This document shows, one piece after another, positions 5,702 to 11,814 of a stretch of 11,814 bases of DNA. The notes beneath the pieces are model-generated. The model was not told the DNA's origin. It was given only the letters and a program-made list of their open reading frames with translations, and did not search any database. The stretch is from Methylococcaceae bacterium (GTDB taxonomy: Bacteria; Pseudomonadota; Gammaproteobacteria; Methylococcales; Methylomonadaceae). Location: NCBI GenBank assembly GCA_013138855.1, contig WTBX01000372.1:1-11814 (forward strand). Direction: 5' to 3'. Position numbers and translations under genes: made by a program. Position 1 is the stretch's first letter; the number at the start of each line of letters is the position of its first letter.

Positions 5702-6952
5702 ATGTTTAAAAAATCCATGTCAATCGAAGGTTTTGATGATGAATTGTTCCAAGCTATCGAAGAGGAGCATCAGCGTCAGGAAGACCATATCGAGCTGATT
5801 GCGTCTGAAAACTATACCAGCCCTAGAGTTTTAGAGGCGCAAGGTTCACAACTAACTAATAAATACGCGGAAGGTTATCCCGCTAAACGCTATTATGGCG
5901 GCTGTGAGTTTGTTGATAAAGTTGAACAATTAGCGATTGACCGCGCCAAAGAGTTATTCGACGCAGATTATGCCAATGTACAACCTCATTCAGGTTCACA
6001 AGCGAATATGGCGGTGTTTATGGCACTGATTCAACCCGGTGATACCATTTTGGGTTTAAGTCTTGCAGATGGTGGACATTTAACCCACGGTGCAAAACCA
6101 AATTTTTCAGGAAAAATCTATAATTCCATTCAATATGGCTTAAATGCGGCTGGCGAGATTGATTACGATCAAGTGGAGGCTTTAGCTTTAGAGCATAAAC
6201 CTAAAGTTCTGGTGGCAGGTTTTTCTGCTTATTCTCGAATTTGGGATTGGCAGCGTTTTAGAGATATTGCCGATAAAGTGAGCGCGTATTTATTTGTGGA
6301 TATGGCACACGTTGCAGGTTTAGTGGCTGCGGGTTTATATCCAAATCCTGTGCCGATTGCTGATGTCGTCACAAGCACCACCCATAAATCATTAAGAGGG
6401 CCTAGAGGCGGTTTGATTTTATGTAAATCTAACCCTGAATTAGAGAAAAAATTTAACTCCAATATTTTTCCAGGTATTCAAGGGGGGCCTTTAATGCACG
6501 TTATCGCAGCGAAAGCGGTTTCGTTTAAAGAAGCTTTAGAACCTGAATTTAAAACCTATCAACAACAAGTCGTTAAAAATGCCAAAGCGATGGCGGAAGT
6601 ATTTATGCAACGTGGTTTTGATGTGGTTTCAGGGGGAACGGACAATCATTTAATGCTGGTATCTTTAGTCGCTAAAGGAATTACAGGTAAAGCAGCAGAT
6701 GCGGCTTTAGGTAAAGCGCATATTACTGTGAATAAAAATGCCGTGCCTAATGATCCACAATCACCTTTTGTCACTAGTGGTATTCGTATTGGAACTCCAG
6801 CACCGACCACACGCGGTTTTAAAGAAGCGCAAATGATGGAAATTGCGAACATGATGTGTGATGTGATGGATAATATGGATGATGAAAATGTTATTTCTGC
6901 GGTACGCGAGAAAGTGAGTTTATTATGCTCAAGGTTTCCTGTTTATAGTTAA
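5702..6952 (+). CDS. glyA: Serine hydroxymethyltransferase
   Basis: A 416-residue, PLP-dependent fold-type I enzyme of normal family length. ELIASENYTS (31-40), NKYAEGYPAKRYYGGCEFVD (53-72), NVQPHSGSQAN (92-102), LADGGHLTHG (121-130), FVDMAHVAGLVAAG (198-211) and TTHKSLRGPRGG (226-237) are the expected motifs. K229 forms the Schiff base with PLP, D200 and H203 lie at the cofactor site, and the C-terminal GIRIGTPAPTTRG is also present. It converts glycine plus methylene-H4F to serine, the entry reaction of the serine cycle, and also supplies folate one-carbon units. A good AGGAGAG ribosome site precedes the ATG, 18 bp after gckA. The operon mtdA-gckA-glyA ends at the terminator at 6979. I see no unusual residues. 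Confidence 0.97.
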   Translation: MFKKSMSIEGFDDELFQAIEEEHQRQEDHIELIASENYTSPRVLEAQGSQLTNKYAEGYPAKRYYGGCEFVDKVEQLAIDRAKELFDADYANVQPHSGSQANMAVFMALIQPGDTILGLSLADGGHLTHGAKPNFSGKIYNSIQYGLNAAGEIDYDQVEALALEHKPKVLVAGFSAYSRIWDWQRFRDIADKVSAYLFVDMAHVAGLVAAGLYPNPVPIADVVTSTTHKSLRGPRGGLILCKSNPELEKKFNSNIFPGIQGGPLMHVIAAKAVSFKEALEPEFKTYQQQVVKNAKAMAEVFMQRGFDVVSGGTDNHLMLVSLVAKGITGKAADAALGKAHITVNKNAVPNDPQSPFVTSGIRIGTPAPTTRGFKEAQMMEIANMMCDVMDNMDDENVISAVREKVSLLCSRFPVYS

Positions 6953-6978
6953 ATTTGGCTGTTAAATAGAACCTCTTG

Positions 6979-7020
6979 CAAGCTTCAAAAATTAATATTT
7001 TTGGAGCTTGTGTGTTTTTA
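6979..7020 (+). terminator. Rho-independent terminator after glyA
   Basis: CAAGCTTCAAAAAT (6979-6992) pairs with ATTTTTGGAGCTTG (6997-7010), a 14-bp stem with one G-U pair and a 4-nt loop, followed by TGTGTTTTTA. It starts 26 bp after the glyA stop and separates the C1 operon from the defence genes. Confidence 0.85.
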
Positions 7021-7058
7021 ATACTTGAAAACATTAAATTTAAAGGTGATGAGTTAAG

Positions 7059-8777
7059 ATGAATAAAAATCTTTTTCTTGATGGCTATATTGAAAGAATT
7101 GCCAATAAATTTGAATTATCTCATCCTTTAGCGTTTGAAATTTTATCACTGGCAGCGATTTTAGATTTAAGTTTTGATGAGGTTTATCATCATGCTTCAA
7201 CGATTGAAAATAAAGTCGGTAATAACGATGGCGGCTTAGATGGTATTTATTTAGAAGAAGATAATGAAGAAAATACTTTACATATTTTTCAAGTAAAATC
7301 ATCTAAATCTCTTGGTGATAATGAATTATCTAAATTTGTAAATGATTTTCGAGGGCTGTTTGTTGAAGGAAATACGCTTAACTTACCGCTTAATGATAAA
7401 GTAAAAGTTGCACTAGAAAAATATCAAGCTTTAGTTAAATCAGGGCGAGTCGTTGATACTAAGCTCTATTTTATTTTTAACGGTGAAAAAACACCACAAA
7501 ATGCACCTTTAATTAAACGACATTTAGAGAATATCGAAAATTTACAAATTTTTGATAGCAATGATCTTTATGAACAAATTGATAATTTAGCGTCAGAAGG
7601 TAAAAAACGCAAAACCGTTGATTTTAGCTTTATGGCAGAGAAATCTAATATTTCTTTACGCAACGATCCTCAAGCCTTAATTTCGTTTTCAATCCAAAAT
7701 GTGAAAGCGGTTAATTTTCGTTTAGCTGCCTTAGAACTCTGCCAATTACTTGAGCTTGAAAAGCAAATTAACAAACGTGTTGATACTATTTTTAGTGATA
7801 ATATTCGTAGTTTTTTAAGCTATAACAAAACCAATAAAAATATTCGCAATACCTTATTAAGTGATGATGCCGAGTATTTTCCTTTTTTAAATAACGGTAT
7901 TACTATCATTGCCGAGCGCGTTAAAATCCCTAAGGATATGCAGGTAGGACTTTATCCGTTGGAAGTTAGAAACCCTGTAATCGTGAATGGTTTACAAACC
8001 ACGCGCGTTATTTATGATATTTATCAGCAAGATAAAAGTAAGCTTGAAGGGGTTTATGTTTTATTTAGGCTTTATGAAACTACTGATAATGAATTAATTG
8101 ATAAAATTACTGACGCGACTAATACGCAATCTCCTATTAATTATCGCGATAAAATTAGTAACCGTAGATTTAATCAATATACCAAAGAAGTGTTTGCCAA
8201 TGCAGGGATTAGTTATTTATGCAAACGCGGTGAAACCTTTAATGATGCTTTGAGTATTTCATTACACAAGTCTGTGCATAGTGAAACGATCCTTAAGTTT
8301 TGGTATGCGACTTTTTATGGTGAACCTGAAAAAGCTAAAGGTTCTAAGTCTAAAGTTTTGGAAGAATTGTTTGATGCTACGACTAATGAAAATAATAAAT
8401 TAAATGCTTTATTTAATGGCGATAAAAATTCGTTTATTTATGAGCAGTTATTACAAACATTTAAGATTTATGATTTTGTCATTCAACAACGTATATTGAT
8501 TAATTCCTCTGATGATTTTGTATTATTCACCGATGAATTAATTGCTTATGGGGTTTATAAATTATTTTCCAAGCAAGGTGGGTTTGATATAGAGCAGTTA
8601 GGTTCTTACTATCAGCAGGTTTTTGATGCCATTATTGCTTGTATAGAGCAGGAAAAATTGGCTAAAGAAAAAATTAAAAAAACTTATTCACATAATAGTT
8701 ATTTTAAATCTGCTAAATCAAGGTTTCATTTGAATGATAAACTTGAGTTGAGTGAGGAAAATTCTATTTTTGAATAA
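7059..8777 (+). CDS. AIPR family (abortive infection phage resistance) protein
   Basis: A 572-residue protein. The central part carries the AIPR signature: FLNNGITIIAE (276-286), NPVIVNGLQTTRVIYDIYQ (305-323) and DATNTQSPINYRDKISNRRF (352-371). The N-terminal region has NNDGGLDGIYLE (55-66) followed by LHIFQVKSSKS (74-84). The D61...Q78-x-K80 arrangement resembles the restriction-endonuclease (PD-(D/E)xK, Mrr-like) fold, so a nucleic-acid-cleaving N-domain is plausible. AIPR proteins are linked to phage-abortive systems and often sit in defence islands; a molecular mechanism is not established to my knowledge. It is likely cytoplasmic, with no signal peptide or membrane segment. The ATG at 7059 follows AAAGGTGATGAG. 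Only 16 bp separate it from the downstream antitoxin gene, so it may head a four-gene transcription unit. Confidence 0.85.
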   Translation: MNKNLFLDGYIERIANKFELSHPLAFEILSLAAILDLSFDEVYHHASTIENKVGNNDGGLDGIYLEEDNEENTLHIFQVKSSKSLGDNELSKFVNDFRGLFVEGNTLNLPLNDKVKVALEKYQALVKSGRVVDTKLYFIFNGEKTPQNAPLIKRHLENIENLQIFDSNDLYEQIDNLASEGKKRKTVDFSFMAEKSNISLRNDPQALISFSIQNVKAVNFRLAALELCQLLELEKQINKRVDTIFSDNIRSFLSYNKTNKNIRNTLLSDDAEYFPFLNNGITIIAERVKIPKDMQVGLYPLEVRNPVIVNGLQTTRVIYDIYQQDKSKLEGVYVLFRLYETTDNELIDKITDATNTQSPINYRDKISNRRFNQYTKEVFANAGISYLCKRGETFNDALSISLHKSVHSETILKFWYATFYGEPEKAKGSKSKVLEELFDATTNENNKLNALFNGDKNSFIYEQLLQTFKIYDFVIQQRILINSSDDFVLFTDELIAYGVYKLFSKQGGFDIEQLGSYYQQVFDAIIACIEQEKLAKEKIKKTYSHNSYFKSAKSRFHLNDKLELSEENSIFE

Positions 8778-8793
8778 CAAATAGGGTATTGGT

Positions 8794-9006
8794 ATGAATA
8801 TAGCAGAGTTACATGAGTTACCCTCAATAGAAAAGCTCAAAATTATTGAGGCTCTTTGGAGTGATTTAGCTGGAGATGAAAGTTCTTTGAATTCTTTTTC
8901 TTGGCATGAAACTGAGCTTAAGAAAACTGAAAGCGAGTTTTTGGCAGGTAATATTGAAGCCGTTGATTGGCAACAAGCTAAACAGATATTACAGGATAAA
9001 TTTTGA
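8794..9006 (+). CDS. Addiction module antitoxin-like protein (PF09720 type)
   Basis: The 70-residue acidic protein has the layout of the putative addiction-module component family: an N-terminal ELHELPSIEKLKIIEALWSDL helix (4-24), a linker, a tryptophan-led helix SWHETELKKTESEFLAGNIEAVDWQQAKQIL (36-66) and a lysine-containing end. Proteins of this family normally precede a RelE/ParE-type toxin and neutralise it. Here the next gene is instead a DUF6883 protein, and no RelE is seen. The ATG at 8794 has AGGGT upstream. The stop TGA (9004-9006) overlaps the TTG start of the next gene by 4 nt, implying coupled translation. It could also be an orphan antitoxin that captured a new partner. Confidence 0.8.
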   Translation: MNIAELHELPSIEKLKIIEALWSDLAGDESSLNSFSWHETELKKTESEFLAGNIEAVDWQQAKQILQDKF

Positions 9007-9359
9007 AACTCGCTGATATTGCCGACATTATTAAAATAGATAGTCGTAAATTCACCCATTACGCGCTGGATGACCAATCGCCAATAGGACAGCATAAAGC
9101 GATTATGTTTAAGAAGTTATTAGGGTTTGATAAAAATAATTATCTGGAGTTGGTCTTGCAAATTAAGTTGCGGGTTTTGCAAGCTGAAATTACTTTTCAT
9201 AGTGAAGATCAATTTGGTAAACGCTATACGGCGGAGATTGAAATTCAAGGTATAGAAGGTCAAAAAGAAATTGTTAAAACAGGCTGGTTAATTGGGTTAA
9301 ATTCTACAGAAGCGCATTTGACAACGTTGTATATCAAAAAAACGGGGGCGAAATGTTAA
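9003..9359 (+). CDS. DUF6883-like protein, candidate toxin
   Basis: A 118-residue protein resembling DUF6883. Features are an N-terminal KIDSRKFTHYALDDQSPIGQHKAIMFKKLLGF (11-42) with the G29-x-H31-K32-A motif, a FGKRYTAEIEIQG strand pair (71-83), KTGWLIGLN (92-100) and LTTLYIKK (106-113). I know of no proven biochemical activity for this domain. Its position between an addiction-module antitoxin and a DUF4926 gene makes a toxin or toxin-partner role the simplest guess. The start is TTG at 9003, supported by AGGA 6 nt upstream and by the TTGA overlap with the previous stop. The first internal ATG (codon 35) would remove the conserved N-terminus. The 3' end overlaps the next gene by 7 nt. The family call was made from memory of its motif pattern. 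Confidence 0.7.
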   Translation: MKLADIADIIKIDSRKFTHYALDDQSPIGQHKAIMFKKLLGFDKNNYLELVLQIKLRVLQAEITFHSEDQFGKRYTAEIEIQGIEGQKEIVKTGWLIGLNSTEAHLTTLYIKKTGAKC

Positions 9360-9703
9360 AAATAGGTGATTTGGTTGAGTTGATAACGGATATTCCCGAT
9401 AAAAATTTACGCGCTGGCATGTTGGGGGCGGTAGTGCATTGTCACGATGCAAGTTTTTATGAGGTGGAGTTTAGTCATGAGGATGGCGAAACCTTAGCTT
9501 GTTTGGCGTTGAGCGTTAAGCAGTTTGTTTTGGCATGGCGTTCTGAGGATAAGCAATGGATTTCATCGGGTGAGCGGGTGGCGGCTTTGATGCGAAGTTT
9601 GCCTGATGAGGCGGCGCAGGAGGTTTTTGATTTTGCTTGTTTTTTGTCGGTTAAAAATCAGTCGCCGCGTGGTTTGATTAAACAAGAGCGTTATCGGCTT
9701 TAA
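9353..9703 (+). CDS. DUF4926 protein with DUF2281-like C-terminal helix region
   Basis: Residues 1-61 (KIGDLVELITDIPDKNLRAGMLGAVV ... YEVEFSHEDGETLACLALSVKQFVLA) match the small beta-rich DUF4926 domain, which often stands alone at about 60-70 residues. This protein has 116, and the extra part (ERVAALMRSLPDEAAQEVFDFACFLSVKNQ, 74-103) looks like the helix pair of DUF2281-type antitoxins, followed by a basic tail. A fused antitoxin/immunity protein for the DUF6883 partner is a reasonable inference. GGGGGCG precedes the ATG, inside the upstream gene. Codon third positions look more G/C-rich here than in the AIPR gene upstream, hinting at a separate origin. Function is untested; the DUF4926 part is surer than the DUF2281-like part. 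Confidence 0.7.
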   Translation: MLKIGDLVELITDIPDKNLRAGMLGAVVHCHDASFYEVEFSHEDGETLACLALSVKQFVLAWRSEDKQWISSGERVAALMRSLPDEAAQEVFDFACFLSVKNQSPRGLIKQERYRL

Positions 9704-9729
9704 TTATTTGTCGATTAATTCGCTAACTA

Positions 9730-9743
9730 AGCCCTACAGGGCT
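9730..9743. terminator. Small hairpin between the DUF4926 gene and mntA
   Basis: AGCCCT-AC-AGGGCT is a perfect inverted repeat, with a T-run (9755-9760) starting 11 bp later. It could be a weak terminator splitting the island into two units. The T-run is too far from the stem for a classic terminator, so confidence is low. Confidence 0.3.
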
Positions 9744-9768
9744 GTTGATTATAGTTTTTTAAAAGATT

Positions 9769-10059
9769 ATGAAGCAAGCTACTGTTCTTGAGATATTAAA
9801 TAAAATTAAGCCGATATTGGTGCAACAGTTCGGTATAACTCGAATGGCGTTGTTTGGTTCAACTGCGCGTGATGAAGCGATTGAAAGTAGTGATGTGGAT
9901 ATTTTAGTTAGTTTTGAGGGTGTTGCAACTTCTGAGCGTTATTTTGGGGTGCAGTTTTATTTGGAAGATTGTTTAGGTTGTGAGGTTGATTTAGTGACTG
10001 ATAAGGCTTTGCGTCCGCAGTTTCGTCCGTTTGTTGAACAGGAAGCGATTGATGTCTAA
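9769..10059 (+). CDS. mntA: MntA-type nucleotidyltransferase antitoxin
   Basis: A 96-residue minimal nucleotidyltransferase. The catalytic signature is complete: GSTAR (30-34), the metal-binding pair D42-x-D44 in SSDVDILVSF, and the third acid D74 in CEVDLVTD. In HEPN/MNT toxin-antitoxin systems this protein adds AMP groups to a tyrosine of the HEPN RNase and so silences it. The substrate here would be Y85 of the next gene product, whose start codon lies inside this gene's end (8-nt overlap). No strong ribosome site precedes the ATG at 9769. The gene follows the DUF4926 gene by 65 bp, so it may have its own promoter in that interval, though I see no clear one. The alternative is an orphan MNT protein, but the adjacent HEPN gene argues against this. 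Confidence 0.88.
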   Translation: MKQATVLEILNKIKPILVQQFGITRMALFGSTARDEAIESSDVDILVSFEGVATSERYFGVQFYLEDCLGCEVDLVTDKALRPQFRPFVEQEAIDV

Positions 10060-10402
10060 AGTGGTTCGGGAATGGTCTTGTTATTTAGACGACATGATTG
10101 GTTTTGCTGAAAATGTAATCACTTATACAGAAGGGTTTTCTCAAATTGATTTTGTCGCAAGTGGTTTGAATTATGATGCGACGGTTCGTAATTTGGAATT
10201 AATTGGTGAAGCTGCCACACATATTCCAGATGATGTGCGTAAAGAAAATATAAATATTCCTTGGCGGCAAATTATTGCGACTCGTAACCGTTTGATTCAT
10301 GGTTATTTAGGGATAGATAACGATACTTTGTGGAGTATTATTAAAACTGATATTCCTGCTTTGTTATTAGAATTACAGTCGTTTAGGAAAAATAAATATT
10401 AA
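10052..10402 (+). CDS. hepT: HepT-type HEPN ribonuclease toxin (DUF86)
   Basis: A 116-residue helical protein with the DUF86/HepT pattern: REWSCYLDDMIGFAENVITYT (6-26), AVRNLELIGEAATHIPDDVR-like region (44-63, seen as TVRNLELIGEA) and IPWRQIIATRNRLIHGYLGID (69-89). The motif R78-x4-H83-x-Y85 gives both the HEPN RNase residues and the tyrosine that MntA AMPylates. The family cleaves RNA to stop growth when not modified. I chose the ATG at 10052, which overlaps the mntA stop and has GGAA upstream; a TTG seven codons earlier adds only MLNRKRL without family support. The nuclease gene after it begins within its stop codon (TAATG), so all three are likely one mRNA. The toxin appears intact. Confidence 0.88.
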   Translation: MSKVVREWSCYLDDMIGFAENVITYTEGFSQIDFVASGLNYDATVRNLELIGEAATHIPDDVRKENINIPWRQIIATRNRLIHGYLGIDNDTLWSIIKTDIPALLLELQSFRKNKY

Positions 10403-11742
10403 TGAAAAACAGCAATGAACTATCAGACAATAATACCAAAATTCTTGAGTTTTTAAGTGCCGTTAATCAATTATTAACAACACAGCAACTAGAAAAACTA
10501 AAGGCAGTTACTCAGTTCTTAGAAAATGCAAAGCCTCATGTTGAACGAATCGAAAAGGATGTTAAAGAAAAGGCATTAAATTTTAATGTTTTCTCAGCAT
10601 TAGGTGTTACTCGAAAAGAAATTATTCAATCAAGGTTTCTTGCTTACCTGTTAGACCCGAATCAACAGCATTGCCAAAGTTTTATCTTCCTTAATAGTTT
10701 TTTAAAACAAATTGGTATTCCTGAAATTGATACAGCACAAGCTAAATACATAAGAGTTTCTACAGAACACGCCGCAGGTGAAAGTCTTGGCAGAATGGAT
10801 ATTGTCATTGCCTGCCAACCAAACTGGTTAATTGTGATTGAAAATAAAATCGGTGCTGGCGAAGCGGAACAACAATTAGCACGATATGCTAAATGGTTAA
10901 ATAATCAACAAGGGTATAGTCTAAAAAAATTGATTTTCTTAACACCAACAGCGCATGAATCAGTTACAGGAAAAAAAGTTGATTATCTACGATTATCTTA
11001 TTTAGATTTAGCGGATGCTTTTATATCTTTAGTAGATAAAATTAACGCTGAATCAATTAAAGTCGTTTTAATGCAGTACATAACAACTTGCAAACTTATT
11101 GGAGGAGTAAATATGAGTAGTCCAGACGAGCAGCTATTAGAATTATTATCAACGCCTGAAAATATCAAAACCGTATTTGAAATTGAACAACAAGTATCAG
11201 TTCTCAGAAGTCATGTGGCAAAAGTTTTTTGTGAGTATGTTAAGAAAAACCTTCAAGAAAAACTCAAGTCAGCCAAGCTCGAAAAGCGTTGGAAAGCTGT
11301 TTATACTGATGATAGTGAGAACAACTCTATTATTTTTAATGTAGAAATAATCACCTTGCAACATCAACACAAAAATAATTATAAGGTATATGCTGAGTAT
11401 TTATTTGATTCTACAAAAGCAGACAAGGGTTGGGTTGGTTGGTATCGCCCAGATGGGATTGATTTAAAAATAACGCCTGACACAGAAAACTTGACTAATA
11501 AGATGGTAAACGATGGCTGTAGTGGTGCAGAAGTTTTGTTGGTAGGTTGGAAACATTTACGAAATGAAAAGGGAGGTTTTATAGTAACAGATAGCGATGA
11601 CATTATTGCATGTATAGAAGATAATCAATCAGAAAATCACCCTTTAGCTAATGAAATTGTCGAAGAATTATGGCAAATGTTTACAACTTATCGCACCAAT
11701 ATTCAAGCATTGGATAGCTTCAAACAAGCGGCAGTGTTGTGA
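10402..11742 (+). CDS. PD-(D/E)XK nuclease family protein (PDDEXK_4 type)
   Basis: A 446-residue protein. Residues about 60-165 carry the PDDEXK_4 pattern: NVFSALGVTRKEIIQSRFLAYLLDP (62-86), FIFLNSFLKQ (94-103), GRMDIVI (130-136) with D133, IVIENKIGAGEAEQQLARYAKWL (144-166) with E147-N-K149 and Q158/Y162, and FLTP (179-182). This is a complete nuclease core for metal-dependent DNA cleavage. A predicted C-terminal part (238-446) has no family I recognise. It has an aromatic region, GWVGWYRPDGIDL (about 348-360), and may bind a partner or nucleic acid. The ATG shares one base with the hepT stop (TAATG), implying translational coupling. An internal GGAGGAG ribosome site and ATG at 11113 could give a separate C-terminal product. 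A phage-defence role is inferred from context. Confidence 0.8.
   Translation: MKNSNELSDNNTKILEFLSAVNQLLTTQQLEKLKAVTQFLENAKPHVERIEKDVKEKALNFNVFSALGVTRKEIIQSRFLAYLLDPNQQHCQSFIFLNSFLKQIGIPEIDTAQAKYIRVSTEHAAGESLGRMDIVIACQPNWLIVIENKIGAGEAEQQLARYAKWLNNQQGYSLKKLIFLTPTAHESVTGKKVDYLRLSYLDLADAFISLVDKINAESIKVVLMQYITTCKLIGGVNMSSPDEQLLELLSTPENIKTVFEIEQQVSVLRSHVAKVFCEYVKKNLQEKLKSAKLEKRWKAVYTDDSENNSIIFNVEIITLQHQHKNNYKVYAEYLFDSTKADKGWVGWYRPDGIDLKITPDTENLTNKMVNDGCSGAEVLLVGWKHLRNEKGGFIVTDSDDIIACIEDNQSENHPLANEIVEELWQMFTTYRTNIQALDSFKQAAVL
11101..11115 (+). promoter_or_regulatory. Internal ribosome site and in-frame ATG within the nuclease gene
   Basis: GGAGGAG (11101-11107) stands 5 nt before ATG (11113-11115), which is in frame and is codon 238. 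It is stronger than the site of almost every annotated start in the window. It marks the junction between the nuclease domain and the C-terminal region, and a 209-residue product would result. Confidence 0.5.
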
Positions 11743-11748
11743 TGTAAG

Positions 11749-11779
11749 GAAATAAAAAATAAGAACAATTTTTTATTTC
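11749..11779. terminator. AT-rich hairpin after the last island gene
   Basis: A perfect 12-bp inverted repeat (GAAATAAAAAAT at 11749-11760, ATTTTTTATTTC at 11768-11779) with a 7-nt loop starts 7 bp after the nuclease stop and is followed by ATTTT. It is a likely terminator, possibly working in both directions. The stem has only one G-C pair, so it may be inefficient. I see nothing certain between 11780 and the window end. Confidence 0.55.
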
Positions 11780-11814
11780 ATTTTCAAGCTGTATAAGCTG
11801 TGCAATACACACCG

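Noticed and set aside
6229..6852. Minus-strand frames opposite glyA
   Set aside because: They are antisense shadows of a strongly conserved gene.
8718..9095. Minus-strand 125-codon frame
   Set aside because: It overlaps the end of the AIPR gene, the whole antitoxin gene and the start of the DUF6883 gene, which have clear family patterns and tight spacing.
10031..10051. Seven-codon extension of hepT from a TTG
   Set aside because: The ATG at 10052 matches the family start and overlaps the mntA stop in the usual way.

Overview
The window looks like chromosomal DNA of an AT-rich gammaproteobacterium that handles one-carbon compounds. The evidence is an rpsF-rpsR-DUF2232 ribosomal cluster of gammaproteobacterial type, a type-2 malate dehydrogenase, and a serine-cycle gene set that includes an MtdA-type methylene-tetrahydrofolate dehydrogenase. 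A methanotroph/methylotroph (Methylococcales) or a methylotrophic Beggiatoa relative both fit. The genus cannot be settled from this sequence alone.

Region 1 (1-1740, minus strand) is the ribosomal operon: a strong sigma70-type promoter, a roughly 74-nt structured leader that looks like the S6:S18 autoregulatory RNA, rpsF (with a long Ala/Glu-rich tail), rpsR, and a DUF2232 membrane protein that runs off the window start. No priB lies between rpsF and rpsR.

Region 2 (1740-2130) is about 390 bp without genes. It holds a 19-bp perfect inverted repeat and a 134-bp element of nested palindromes (MITE-like or extragenic palindrome).

Region 3 (2131-7020) is C1/serine-cycle metabolism. mdh lies on the minus strand, divergent from mtdA-gckA-glyA on the plus strand. 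MtdA interconverts methylene- and methenyl-H4F, GlyA condenses methylene-H4F with glycine to serine, GckA makes 2-phosphoglycerate from glycerate, and MDH reduces oxaloacetate to malate. The other cycle genes (serine-glyoxylate aminotransferase, hydroxypyruvate reductase, ppc, mtkAB, mcl, fchA) are not in the window. A clear rho-independent terminator closes this operon.

Region 4 (7059-11742, plus strand) is a compact defence/toxin-antitoxin island of seven tightly packed genes. They are an AIPR-family protein with a nuclease-like N-terminus, an addiction-module antitoxin (PF09720 type), a DUF6883 protein, a DUF4926 protein with a DUF2281-like tail, an MntA nucleotidyltransferase antitoxin, a HepT HEPN toxin, and a PDDEXK_4-family nuclease. 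Most junctions overlap or have very short gaps. The nuclease gene carries an excellent ribosome binding site and in-frame ATG exactly between its nuclease domain and C-terminal part, which suggests a second product. An AT-rich hairpin follows the last gene. The most unusual observations are this internal start, the non-canonical PF09720/DUF6883/DUF4926 module and the nested palindrome element.
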